A DNA stretch of 5,858 nt from Fidelibacterota bacterium. Its GTDB lineage: Bacteria > Fidelibacterota > UBA2242. The notes under the pieces are model-generated. The model did not search any database. It saw nothing but the letters and a program-made list of their open reading frames with translations, and had not been told where the DNA came from. A program made the position numbers and the translations under genes. The stretch lies in assembly GCA_016936335.1 (NCBI GenBank), contig JAFGXZ010000171.1:1-5858 (forward strand). The letters are read 5' to 3'. Shown in pieces: positions 1-5,407 of this stretch. Every line of letters starts with the position of its first letter. Position 1 is the first letter of the stretch.

Positions 1-36
1 AATAAAAATATTTTTTGTCTGCCGAAGTGTTAAAAA

Positions 37-1362
37 TTAGTAATTTTTAATTTTTGAGAGCACCAATTCGGACCGCCTGATTTCCTCGGGGGCATTGGGA
101 TAATTATTGATTACTTTCCGGAACTCAATTACCGCCTGTTCCAGTTGATTCAAACGAAAGTAACAATAACCAAGCCGCATTTGAGCAGCTGCTTCCTTAT
201 TTCTATCACCAGCCCCGAATACTTTCCGGTACGATTGGAGAGCATCGGTATATCGGTTCTGGTAATAAAGCGCTTCACCAATCCAGAAAAAAGCATTGTC
301 AGTCAACGAGTTTTTAGGATCAATGTTGGCTATTTCATCAAAAATTTCAATGGATTCATTGTATCGATTTTGATTGAACAGCATCATGGCTTTATCGTAG
401 AGCTTTTGCTGCATCGAAGCTGGCGTAGAACTCGATCGGGAAACCGTTGCCGGAGCGGTGGAGGAAGCGGATTTCACTGGGGCTGATGGTGTGGTATGCA
501 TGTAAACCGCATAGGGATTGTTCTGAAGTTCACCATAAAACAATTCAAAAGAAACCCTGCGATTCAATGTCCGGCGGGCTTTATTGCTACTCTCCACTAA
601 CAGTTCACTGGAACTCTTCGGATTAATTTCGATTCGTTGCGCAATTTCATACTGCATATCCACAGGAAAAAGTTCGAGCAGTATTTTTCCAAAGGTTTTT
701 GCACGTTTTTCCGATAAATCATAGTTATACTGATCAGTTCCTTCATAATCAGTATATCCGGTGATTCGTACTTTAATTTCAGGATCATTGCGCAATGCTT
801 TGACAATTTTTCCCAATGTAACGTAATAATTCGAATTGAATGTTGAACTGGGCATTGTGGATTTGTCATCAAAATATATATCATCAAAAGTGAGATTCTG
901 GAAATTGAAACTCCCTGTCGGTTCAGCTTCCATCGGTTTTGCAGGAGCATTGATAATATCCGCTACCGGAGCAGCTAACTGCTCCGCAACCTTAACTGGT
1001 TCTTTGATGACAGCGACCACTGTATCTTTTGGAACAGGCATGAGCTCTTTCGGAGTTATTACTATGACAGTGTCCTTTTTAACGGCTTCTTTTGTCACAA
1101 CCGGTTTTGGTTCAGGTTCAACGGGTTTAATTTCTTTGGGGGCAGCGATGCTGGGAGCTGCTTTCGTAGAAGATATGATTTTCTGCGGAGGCACCTTGGG
1201 ATTCAGTGATTCCGGGGCAATCCCCGGACGCTCACCCTCTTGCAGTACAAGCGATTGAGCAATCTGGTCTTCCTGCAGCGTACTGTCGGAAATCGCTTCT
1301 TTCCCGCCACCACAGCTAACCAAAAAGATACCTATTGTAATCAGTAAGGCTAAGCGCTTCAT
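37..1362 (-). CDS. Lipoprotein with OmpA/Pal-like peptidoglycan-binding domain and C-terminal TPR repeats
   Basis: This 441-residue protein is probably anchored in the outer membrane, facing the periplasm and gripping peptidoglycan. Residues 1-17 are a lipoprotein signal (MKR, hydrophobic core, lipobox LVSC with Cys17). A Pro/Lys/Glu/Val-rich stretch to about 150 could span the periplasm. Residues 152-275 form an OmpA-C-like domain. Its GYTDYEGT motif and the following N-x-x-LS-x-x-R place Asp205 and Arg220 15 residues apart, as in the diaminopimelate-binding pair of OmpA/Pal, and NRRVSFEL closes the domain. After a Ser/Ala/Thr/Pro linker (288-317), residues 318-441 carry about three TPR units with the spacing of the CpoB/YbgF C-terminus (FNQNRYNESIEIF, YYQNRYTDALQSY, FRLNQLEQAVIEF). 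The ATG at 1362 is chosen over an in-frame ATG at 1395 because the signal peptide starts there and GGAGGG lies 6 bases upstream. The domain calls are firm; a Tol-Pal-like role is inferred. Confidence 0.88.
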   Translation of the reverse strand: MKRLALLITIGIFLVSCGGGKEAISDSTLQEDQIAQSLVLQEGERPGIAPESLNPKVPPQKIISSTKAAPSIAAPKEIKPVEPEPKPVVTKEAVKKDTVIVITPKELMPVPKDTVVAVIKEPVKVAEQLAAPVADIINAPAKPMEAEPTGSFNFQNLTFDDIYFDDKSTMPSSTFNSNYYVTLGKIVKALRNDPEIKVRITGYTDYEGTDQYNYDLSEKRAKTFGKILLELFPVDMQYEIAQRIEINPKSSSELLVESSNKARRTLNRRVSFELFYGELQNNPYAVYMHTTPSAPVKSASSTAPATVSRSSSTPASMQQKLYDKAMMLFNQNRYNESIEIFDEIANIDPKNSLTDNAFFWIGEALYYQNRYTDALQSYRKVFGAGDRNKEAAAQMRLGYCYFRLNQLEQAVIEFRKVINNYPNAPEEIRRSELVLSKIKNY

Positions 1363-1368
1363 CCCGCA

Positions 1369-1374
1369 CCCTCC
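1369..1374 (-). promoter_or_regulatory. Shine-Dalgarno site of the OmpA/TPR lipoprotein gene
   Basis: The minus strand reads GGAGGG, 6 bases before the ATG at 1362. It decides the start: the longer in-frame ATG at 1395 would place this site inside the coding region and put 11 extra residues ahead of the lipoprotein signal. Confidence 0.8.
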
Positions 1375-1381
1375 AAAGATG

Positions 1382-1430
1382 AAAGCACCCGACATAAATA
1401 AATCAGTTTTGCCGGATGCTTTTTATTTTA
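1382..1430 (+). terminator. Hairpin with T-tract pointing along the plus strand
   Basis: AAAGCACCCG (1382-1391) can pair with CGGATGCTTT (1413-1422) over 10 positions, with one mismatch in the DNA. The loop is 21 bases, long for an intrinsic terminator. On the plus strand the stem is followed by TTTATTTTATT, a fair U-tract. On the minus strand, the direction of both flanking genes, the stem is followed by CATCTTTGG, which is poor. It may stop antisense transcription, terminate weakly in both directions, or act as an mRNA hairpin just upstream of the lipoprotein Shine-Dalgarno site. The mismatch is tolerated as G-U in minus-strand RNA but would be A-C in plus-strand RNA. Confidence 0.35.
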
Positions 1431-1440
1431 TTGTCTATCA

Positions 1441-1947
1441 TCACTTTTTCTTGGCTTCTGCCGGTGGAGTTTCCAACGTCTTGACGCGTTTTTCAAGATC
1501 ACTTAACTCACGAGTCAAACGACTAGCCGCAGTCTGGATATCGGTAAGCGTACGGTTGGTGGTACGCTGAAATTGTGAAAGCCGGTTTGCCGTATCTTCC
1601 TGATCACGTTTCAGATTAGCCAATTCTGCTTCTGTGTTCATTTTCAATTCCCGGATCAACAGCCCAAGTGAGTCAATTTTAACATCAAATTTACGAGCAG
1701 TATCATCCAATTTCTCATCCATTGCGGTCAGATCTTTCTGAAACTGCTGAATATGTTTTCCGCGACCGATAAATTGAAGCTCAAGATCATGAACATTATG
1801 ATCAAAGCGTTCGATGTTTACAACGTGCACCGAATCTGCAGTATTCAACTGGTCCATCCGATTATTGACCTTATTCACTACAAAGGTAAAATAAACGGCA
1901 ACGGCAACAAGCAGAACTAAAACAATAGTCTTAATCAGTTCTTTCAT
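1441..1947 (-). CDS. Single-pass membrane protein with long periplasmic-type coiled coil
   Basis: I do not recognise the family. The 168-residue product begins MKELIK, followed by a hydrophobic stretch at about residues 7-24 that resembles an uncleaved signal anchor. The remainder to about residue 158 is highly charged, lacks cysteine and has heptad-like spacing (for example LTRELSDLEKRVKTLE near the end), so a long alpha-helical coiled coil is expected. A short Pro/Ala/Lys tail follows. The positive-inside rule gives little guidance, but an N-in topology with the coiled coil in the periplasm is most likely. It lies 78 bases upstream of the OmpA/TPR lipoprotein gene on the same strand, suggesting a shared envelope role. 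The start is taken as ATG at 1947, because GGGAG lies 6 bases before it; the in-frame TTG at 1953 directly abuts that site. Coiled-coil proteins are easily matched by chance, so homology-based names should be treated cautiously. Confidence 0.75.
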   Translation of the reverse strand: MKELIKTIVLVLLVAVAVYFTFVVNKVNNRMDQLNTADSVHVVNIERFDHNVHDLELQFIGRGKHIQQFQKDLTAMDEKLDDTARKFDVKIDSLGLLIRELKMNTEAELANLKRDQEDTANRLSQFQRTTNRTLTDIQTAASRLTRELSDLEKRVKTLETPPAEAKKK

Positions 1948-1953
1948 TAACAA

Positions 1954-1958
1954 CTCCC
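1954..1958 (-). promoter_or_regulatory. Shine-Dalgarno site of the coiled-coil membrane protein gene
   Basis: The minus strand reads GGGAG, 6 bases before the ATG at 1947. It abuts the alternative TTG at 1953, which makes that TTG an unlikely start. Confidence 0.65.
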
Positions 1959-1998
1959 ATATTTACGGTTCAATATTTTCATAAAAGTATGTGAATTA

Positions 1999-2304
1999 TC
2001 ACTCTGCAGACATGGATGTTTGTTCAGAATTTATCTTGGGTACTTCATTGTTTTGAGGTTTGGGAAGTACCGAAATCCCGGAACGAAACGACTGCTTGGT
2101 CTCTTCGCTTTGAATATCCGATATCAAGATTTTGATATCTTTATGAAATTGGGCTATGGTTTTCTCCAGTCGCTGAATCAGTTCGTTCATCAATTCTTTG
2201 CCGTAAAGATTATTAATCCCCATCAACAAATCGTCAAATTTCGACATCAGGTAAGTATTGCAACTCTGGGTGTTGCCGAAATCGATTTTTGACTCATCCG
2301 CCAT
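1999..2304 (-). CDS. Hypothetical 101-residue helical protein
   Basis: I do not recognise this protein. It has no signal peptide or membrane segment, so it is probably cytoplasmic. Residues 17-70 look largely helical, with amphipathic runs such as LMNELIQRLEKTIAQFHKDI. The last 30 residues are polar, rich in Ser, Gln, Asn and Pro, and probably disordered. There is one cysteine (Cys15) and no metal-binding or catalytic motif. The ATG at 2304 has AGGA upstream at a spacing of 9 bases. The gene lies between a 61-residue orphan gene and the coiled-coil membrane protein gene, all on the same strand, with gaps of 78 and 51 bases. A clear ribosome-binding site and the absence of a competing gene on either strand support it as real; no function can be given. 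Confidence 0.65.
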   Translation of the reverse strand: MADESKIDFGNTQSCNTYLMSKFDDLLMGINNLYGKELMNELIQRLEKTIAQFHKDIKILISDIQSEETKQSFRSGISVLPKPQNNEVPKINSEQTSMSAE

Positions 2305-2382
2305 TAGTATACATCCTCATAAAAATATCAATATCGAATTTACAAAACTCATTTAAATTATCAATGTTTTTTGATAAGCATT

Positions 2383-2568
2383 TTACCACTTATCACCTTT
2401 AAATGTCTCCCACCGGTCAATATCCTTGATTATCAGCCGACAAATCCCACGGATCACGGAATTTAATTTGATTTCCACGCTCGGCTGACTCGAAGATAAC
2501 TTCTGCAGAACTTCTTTAAATTCAAGCAGTTCATCACGGTCAACTTCAATACTTAATCGGGTCAGCAT
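2383..2568 (-). CDS. Hypothetical 61-residue small protein
   Basis: This is a small soluble protein that I cannot assign to a family. It starts with a probable beta strand (LTRLSIEVD), then an acidic helix (RDELLEFKEVLQKL), a Ser-rich turn, and a second helix in SVIRGICRLIIKDIDRW. A strand followed by two helices is loosely reminiscent of ribbon-helix-helix regulators, but I see no conserved signature and do not make that call. The ATG at 2568 is preceded by AGGAG at a spacing of 5 bases, a strong site that supports translation. The gene begins 49 bases after the stop of the radical SAM gene on the same strand with no terminator between, so co-transcription is likely. It has one cysteine, and no signal peptide or membrane segment. 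Confidence 0.6.
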   Translation of the reverse strand: MLTRLSIEVDRDELLEFKEVLQKLSSSQPSVEIKLNSVIRGICRLIIKDIDRWETFKGDKW

Positions 2569-2617
2569 CTTTTCTCCTGTTCATTTTATTAGTCAATGTA
2601 ATTTCTAAAATAAACGA

Positions 2618-3616
2618 TCATTGTACAACAGCTATTTTTGCTCCACAGCTACAGACAGAACTTTGTAGTTTTTTTTGTACTATAGTATATCCCCGTCTTT
2701 CAATCAACAGTTGTCCACATGAATAACAAAAGGTATTGTTTTCCTCAAAAGTGGCAACATTGCCCTCGTAAATATAACGCAAACCGCTGTTAATGGCGAT
2801 TTTTCTGGCACAGTCCAGGTCTGTTTTCGATGTCCGTTTCCGCTGCATCATTTTAAAACTGGGATGAAACGCCGAAAAATGCAAAGGAATGTCTACACCT
2901 AAATTTTTGACAATCCAGTCGATCATTTTCTCAATTTCAGTGGCATTATCATTAAGTCCGGGAATTATCAGAGTCGTCAGTTCCAGAAAGGTCCCATGCC
3001 TTTTAATCTCAAGTAGCGCATCGAGAACCGATTGCAGATCACCTTTGCAATAGCGTCGATAAAATTCCTGTGAGAATGCTTTCAGATCGATATTGGCAGC
3101 ATCGATAAAGGGGTAAATATCACCAATCGCTTCAGGAGTTATATACCCGTTACTGACCATGACGGTTTTCAGTCCGGCGTTGTGAGCCAGACGGGCGATG
3201 TCCAGGACATATTCACCGAAGACTGTTGGCTCGTTATAGGTAAAGGCAATACCAAGCAACCCGGAACTCCGTGCAGATTCAATAATATCCTCAGGTTCAA
3301 CAAGACGATTTTTGACATTATCGGCTGTTGCCCGGGCAATATCCCAATTTTGGCAGAATTCGCAAAACAGGTTACAACCAATTGTTCCTATCGACAGAAT
3401 TTTAGAACCGGGGAAATAATGATACAGGGGTTTTTTTTCGATCGGATCCACATGAATAGCCACCGGATGTCCATAGGCAAGTGCATAGAGTTTTCCATCA
3501 ATGTTTTGTCTTACCGAGCAGAGTCCGAATCGATTGTGAGCGATTTTACAGCGGTGCGGGCATAATTCACACTGAACTGCATCCTCTACTTTTTTCCACC
3601 AACGTGCTTCTTTCAC
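2618..3616 (-). CDS. amrS: AmmeMemoRadiSam system radical SAM enzyme
   Basis: This 332-residue radical SAM protein belongs to the PflA-like COG1180 group, in the subfamily genomically linked to AMMECR1 and MEMO1 homologues. Its substrate is not something the sequence reveals. The N-terminal cysteine cluster typical of the subfamily is present (CELCPHRC at 16-23 plus Cys33). Next come the conserved YGHPVAIHVDPIEKKPLYH region (48-66) and the [4Fe-4S]/SAM motif CNLFCEFC (Cys81, Cys85, Cys88; CX3CX2C) inside SIGTIGCN. TYNEPTVF and NIDLKAF are typical barrel motifs. A C-terminal cysteine pair set (Cys297, Cys300, Cys322, Cys324) probably binds metal; the last pair is spaced CxC. Length is normal for the family. 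The start is GTG at 3616 with GGGGA 6 bases upstream; the ATG at 3618 is out of frame and stops at once. Neither AMMECR1 nor MEMO1 is encoded in the window. Confidence 0.9.
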   Translation of the reverse strand: MKEARWWKKVEDAVQCELCPHRCKIAHNRFGLCSVRQNIDGKLYALAYGHPVAIHVDPIEKKPLYHYFPGSKILSIGTIGCNLFCEFCQNWDIARATADNVKNRLVEPEDIIESARSSGLLGIAFTYNEPTVFGEYVLDIARLAHNAGLKTVMVSNGYITPEAIGDIYPFIDAANIDLKAFSQEFYRRYCKGDLQSVLDALLEIKRHGTFLELTTLIIPGLNDNATEIEKMIDWIVKNLGVDIPLHFSAFHPSFKMMQRKRTSKTDLDCARKIAINSGLRYIYEGNVATFEENNTFCYSCGQLLIERRGYTIVQKKLQSSVCSCGAKIAVVQ

Positions 3617-3622
3617 ATGAAA

Positions 3623-3627
3623 TCCCC
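3623..3627 (-). promoter_or_regulatory. Shine-Dalgarno site supporting the GTG start of the radical SAM gene
   Basis: The minus strand reads GGGGA, 6 bases ahead of the GTG at 3616. An ATG overlaps this GTG by one base at 3618 but is followed immediately by TGA, so GTG is the only reasonable start. Confidence 0.6.
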
Positions 3628-3643
3628 ATTTCGATTTAAATTT

Positions 3644-3672
3644 AAACTAATCAATTACAACAGGGATGTCAA
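3644..3672 (-). promoter_or_regulatory. Candidate sigma-70-type promoter for the radical SAM gene
   Basis: The minus strand has a perfect TTGACA (3667-3672), a 17-base spacer and TAGTTT (3644-3649). The -35 is ideal, but the -10 matches the consensus at only three of six positions. The transcript would start near 3637 and give a leader of about 20 bases. A second TTGACA lies at 3691-3696, 24 bases upstream, with no good -10 at the right distance. The promoter code of this organism is unknown, so this is a candidate only. Confidence 0.35.
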
Positions 3673-3721
3673 CACAAGAAATACCCGGTATGTCAATTCG
3701 CAGGGGAACAATTTTAACTAT

Positions 3722-3749
3722 TTTAAGTATTATCAACATTCACTATATT
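3722..3749 (+). promoter_or_regulatory. Weak candidate promoter for the DUF3098-like gene
   Basis: TTTAAG (3722-3727) and TATATT (3744-3749) are separated by 16 bases. The -10 is good (five of six); the -35 is poor. A start near 3756 would leave a leader of about 34 bases before the ATG at 3790. The gene is alone on its strand and must have its own promoter within this 173-base divergent intergenic region, but the region is AT-rich and chance matches are expected. Confidence 0.25.
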
Positions 3750-3789
3750 TTGACCGGATTGAAAAAAATAAAATGAATAAGGTGATCTA

Positions 3790-4050
3790 ATGGCAAAAGT
3801 CAAAAAAGATGGAACAAAACAATCTCCATTTATCGAAAAACTTACCCTGAAAAACACAAATTTCATCATTTTTGGTGTTGGTATTCTAACAATAATCATC
3901 GGATATTTAATTATGGCCAGTGGTGACACTTACTCATTCCGGACCCTGACACTTGCACCTATCGTACTCTTAATCGGCTATTTGATCATTATCCCTGTTG
4001 CTATATTATACCGTAAAAAGAACGACAGCGACGGCGAATCCAAAAAATAA
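3790..4050 (+). CDS. DUF3098-like two-helix inner-membrane protein
   Basis: This 86-residue protein has a basic N-terminus (MAKVKKDGTK), a first hydrophobic helix at about 25-43 (FIIFGVGILTIIIGYLIM), a short polar loop (ASGDTYSFRT), a second helix at about 54-74, and a basic/acidic tail starting YRKKND. The positive charges at both ends predict both termini in the cytoplasm. The pattern of a helix ending in GYLIM, a short loop, then LAPIVLLIGYLI resembles DUF3098, a small membrane family of unknown function known mainly from Bacteroidota; I make this match from memory of the family. AAGGTGA precedes the ATG by a few bases. It is the only plus-strand gene here, transcribed alone between the divergent radical SAM gene and the convergent fmdB gene, and it ends in a strong terminator 20 bases downstream. 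Confidence 0.75.
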   Translation: MAKVKKDGTKQSPFIEKLTLKNTNFIIFGVGILTIIIGYLIMASGDTYSFRTLTLAPIVLLIGYLIIIPVAILYRKKNDSDGESKK

Positions 4051-4068
4051 TCCACTTCTAAAACATCG

Positions 4069-4103
4069 AAAACGCTCTGTCAATGTTGGCCAGAGCGTTT
4101 TTT
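4069..4103. terminator. Bidirectional rho-independent terminator
   Basis: AACGCTCTG (4071-4079) pairs perfectly with CAGAGCGTT (4091-4099) around an 11-base loop, and flanking A/T bases extend the stem. On the plus strand it runs into seven T's, ending the DUF3098-like gene. On the minus strand it runs into TTTTCGATGTTTT, about 16 bases past the fmdB stop. It sits between two convergent genes, as expected for a shared terminator. It is strongest in the plus direction. Confidence 0.88.
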
Positions 4104-4118
4104 TAATAATTTTAGCAA

Positions 4119-4415
4119 TTATAAATCGGACCTCTTTGATTCTTTTGTTTCTTTTTTTTCTTGAGTTCCTGTCGGCTTTGTCCCTGCAGAATCTGTTTTT
4201 TCCTTTACCGAAGAGCTGGTACTGCTTTTTCGATTGGTATAATCGGTGATATAAAATCCGGAGCCTTTAAATATCAGGCCGGTTCCACCGCTGATTTTCC
4301 GCATGACGGTAGCCTGATCACATTTCGGACAGATTTTTATCGGTTCGGAACTCATACTCTGAAAGTATTCAAATTCATAACCACAGTTTTCACAAAAATA
4401 ATCATAGGTCGGCAT
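4119..4415 (-). CDS. FmdB-family zinc-ribbon protein
   Basis: This is a 98-residue protein whose first half is the FmdB-type regulatory zinc ribbon. MPTYDYFCENCG opens the family motif, and Cys8, Cys11, Cys29 and Cys32 form two CxxC knuckles that should bind one zinc. The ribbon is followed by the usual KISGGTGLIFKGSGFYITDY segment (residues 40-59). From about residue 60 the tail is low-complexity Ser/Thr/Lys/Glu and probably disordered, as is common in the family. The name comes from a putative regulator of formamidase expression; the general cellular role is not settled, and FmdB should not be read as a proven function. The gene starts 14 bases after the pta stop, with GGAAG 6 bases before its ATG, so it is the last gene of the coaD-pta operon. 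Confidence 0.88.
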   Translation of the reverse strand: MPTYDYFCENCGYEFEYFQSMSSEPIKICPKCDQATVMRKISGGTGLIFKGSGFYITDYTNRKSSTSSSVKEKTDSAGTKPTGTQEKKETKESKRSDL

Positions 4416-4429
4416 AACATTCTTCCAGA

Positions 4430-5407
4430 CTAACTCATATTACATAATATCGCCGCAACATTTACAATATCGTCCACACTGCAGCCCCGGGAAAGATCGT
4501 TCATTGGTTTTTTTAATCCCTGGATGACCGGACCGACAGCCTCGCAACCGGCTATTCGCTGTACTAATTTATATCCGATATTCCCAGCTTGAAGATCCGG
4601 GAATATCAAAACATTCGCTTTCCCCGCGATAGGACTGCCTGGTGCTTTTTTCTCACCGACGTTCGGGACAATAGCCGCATCCAATTGCAATTCACCATCA
4701 ATCAGTAAATCTGGTCTTTTTTCCCTGACAAGCTCAGTCGCTTTAACGACTTTATCAACCAACGGGTGTCTGGCGCTCCCTTTTGTGGAAAAAGACAACA
4801 TCGCAATTCGAGGCTCTTCGTTGATAACATTCCGGTGAGTATCAGCCGTTGCAATGGCAATATCAGCCAGTTGTGCTTCTGTTGGATCTGGCAGAACCGC
4901 ACAATCGGCAAAACTCCAGATATTTTTTTCATCGGGAGTGATCATAAAGAAATCACTGGAAACCGTTGGTGTATCGGGATGCGTCCCAATAATATGAAGA
5001 GCCGCCCGAAGAACGTCTCCCGTAGTGGTGTCTGCACCGGAGACACAACCATCGGCAATATCCTTTTCTACCAGCATTGCTGCAAAAAACGTCGGATTCA
5101 GCATCATTTTCCGGCTTTGATCAATCGTGATTCCCTTATGTTTCCGTTTATTATAATAGGCCTCCGTAAAGTCTGCCATATATTCTGACGTTTCCGGATT
5201 GATGATTAAAACACCATCAAGGGACACTTTTAATTCATGAGCCGTCTGGAGTGTTTCACTTTCGGATCCAACCAGAATCACAGAGGCAATCTCCTCCTTG
5301 TTTAATATGGCGGCTGCTTTAATCACACGTTCATCATGTGCTTCGGGCAGGACAATCCGCTTTTTTTTCAATTTTGCCTGATTACGGATATTTTCTAACA
5401 GTTTCAT
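4430..5407 (-). CDS. pta: Phosphate acetyltransferase
   Basis: Pta catalyses the reversible transfer of acetyl between CoA and phosphate (acetyl-CoA + Pi to acetyl phosphate + CoA) in the cytoplasm. With acetate kinase it yields ATP from acetyl-CoA or activates acetate. The 325 residues match the short, single-domain form, without the N-terminal regulatory domains of the long enterobacterial enzyme. Family motifs are present in order: RIVLPEAHDERV (17-28), DGCVSGADTTTGDVLRAAL (119-137), FSTKGSARHP (206-215), IFPDLQAGNIGYKLVQR (268-284) and NDLSRGCSVDDIV (303-315). By recalled alignment, Ser306 and Asp313 correspond to the active-site serine and aspartate studied in the Methanosarcina enzyme. 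The ATG overlaps the coaD stop as ATGA, with AGGAG 6 bases upstream inside coaD, so translation is probably coupled. No acetate kinase gene is in the window. Confidence 0.96.
   Translation of the reverse strand: MKLLENIRNQAKLKKKRIVLPEAHDERVIKAAAILNKEEIASVILVGSESETLQTAHELKVSLDGVLIINPETSEYMADFTEAYYNKRKHKGITIDQSRKMMLNPTFFAAMLVEKDIADGCVSGADTTTGDVLRAALHIIGTHPDTPTVSSDFFMITPDEKNIWSFADCAVLPDPTEAQLADIAIATADTHRNVINEEPRIAMLSFSTKGSARHPLVDKVVKATELVREKRPDLLIDGELQLDAAIVPNVGEKKAPGSPIAGKANVLIFPDLQAGNIGYKLVQRIAGCEAVGPVIQGLKKPMNDLSRGCSVDDIVNVAAILCNMS

Noticed and set aside
1..36. AT-rich sequence after the lipoprotein stop, considered as a terminator.
   Set aside because: No stem of useful length can be built from the visible 36 bases; the window ends before the region is complete.
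836..1258. A 140-codon plus-strand open frame rich in Ser, Gly, Thr and Ala.
   Set aside because: It is antisense to the Pro/Lys/Val-rich linker of the lipoprotein gene; the composition is what the complementary strand of such a linker gives. No convincing ribosome-binding site or domain.
1363..1395. An upstream in-frame ATG at 1395 that would lengthen the lipoprotein by 11 residues.
   Set aside because: It would put a non-signal stretch ahead of the MKR signal peptide and place the GGAGGG site inside the coding region.
2345..2376. A TTATCA/TGATAA inverted repeat after the 61-residue gene, considered as a terminator.
   Set aside because: Only six A/T-rich pairs and no good U-tract on the minus strand; expected by chance in this AT-rich gap.
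3635..3646. A perfect 12-base palindrome, TTTAAATTTAAA, in the amrS upstream region, considered as an operator.
   Set aside because: It is low-complexity A/T sequence, so self-complementarity is weak evidence for a specific binding site.
3998..4249. An 83-codon plus-strand open frame running past the end of the DUF3098-like gene.
   Set aside because: It crosses the bidirectional terminator and is antisense to fmdB; its start lies inside the real gene in another frame.
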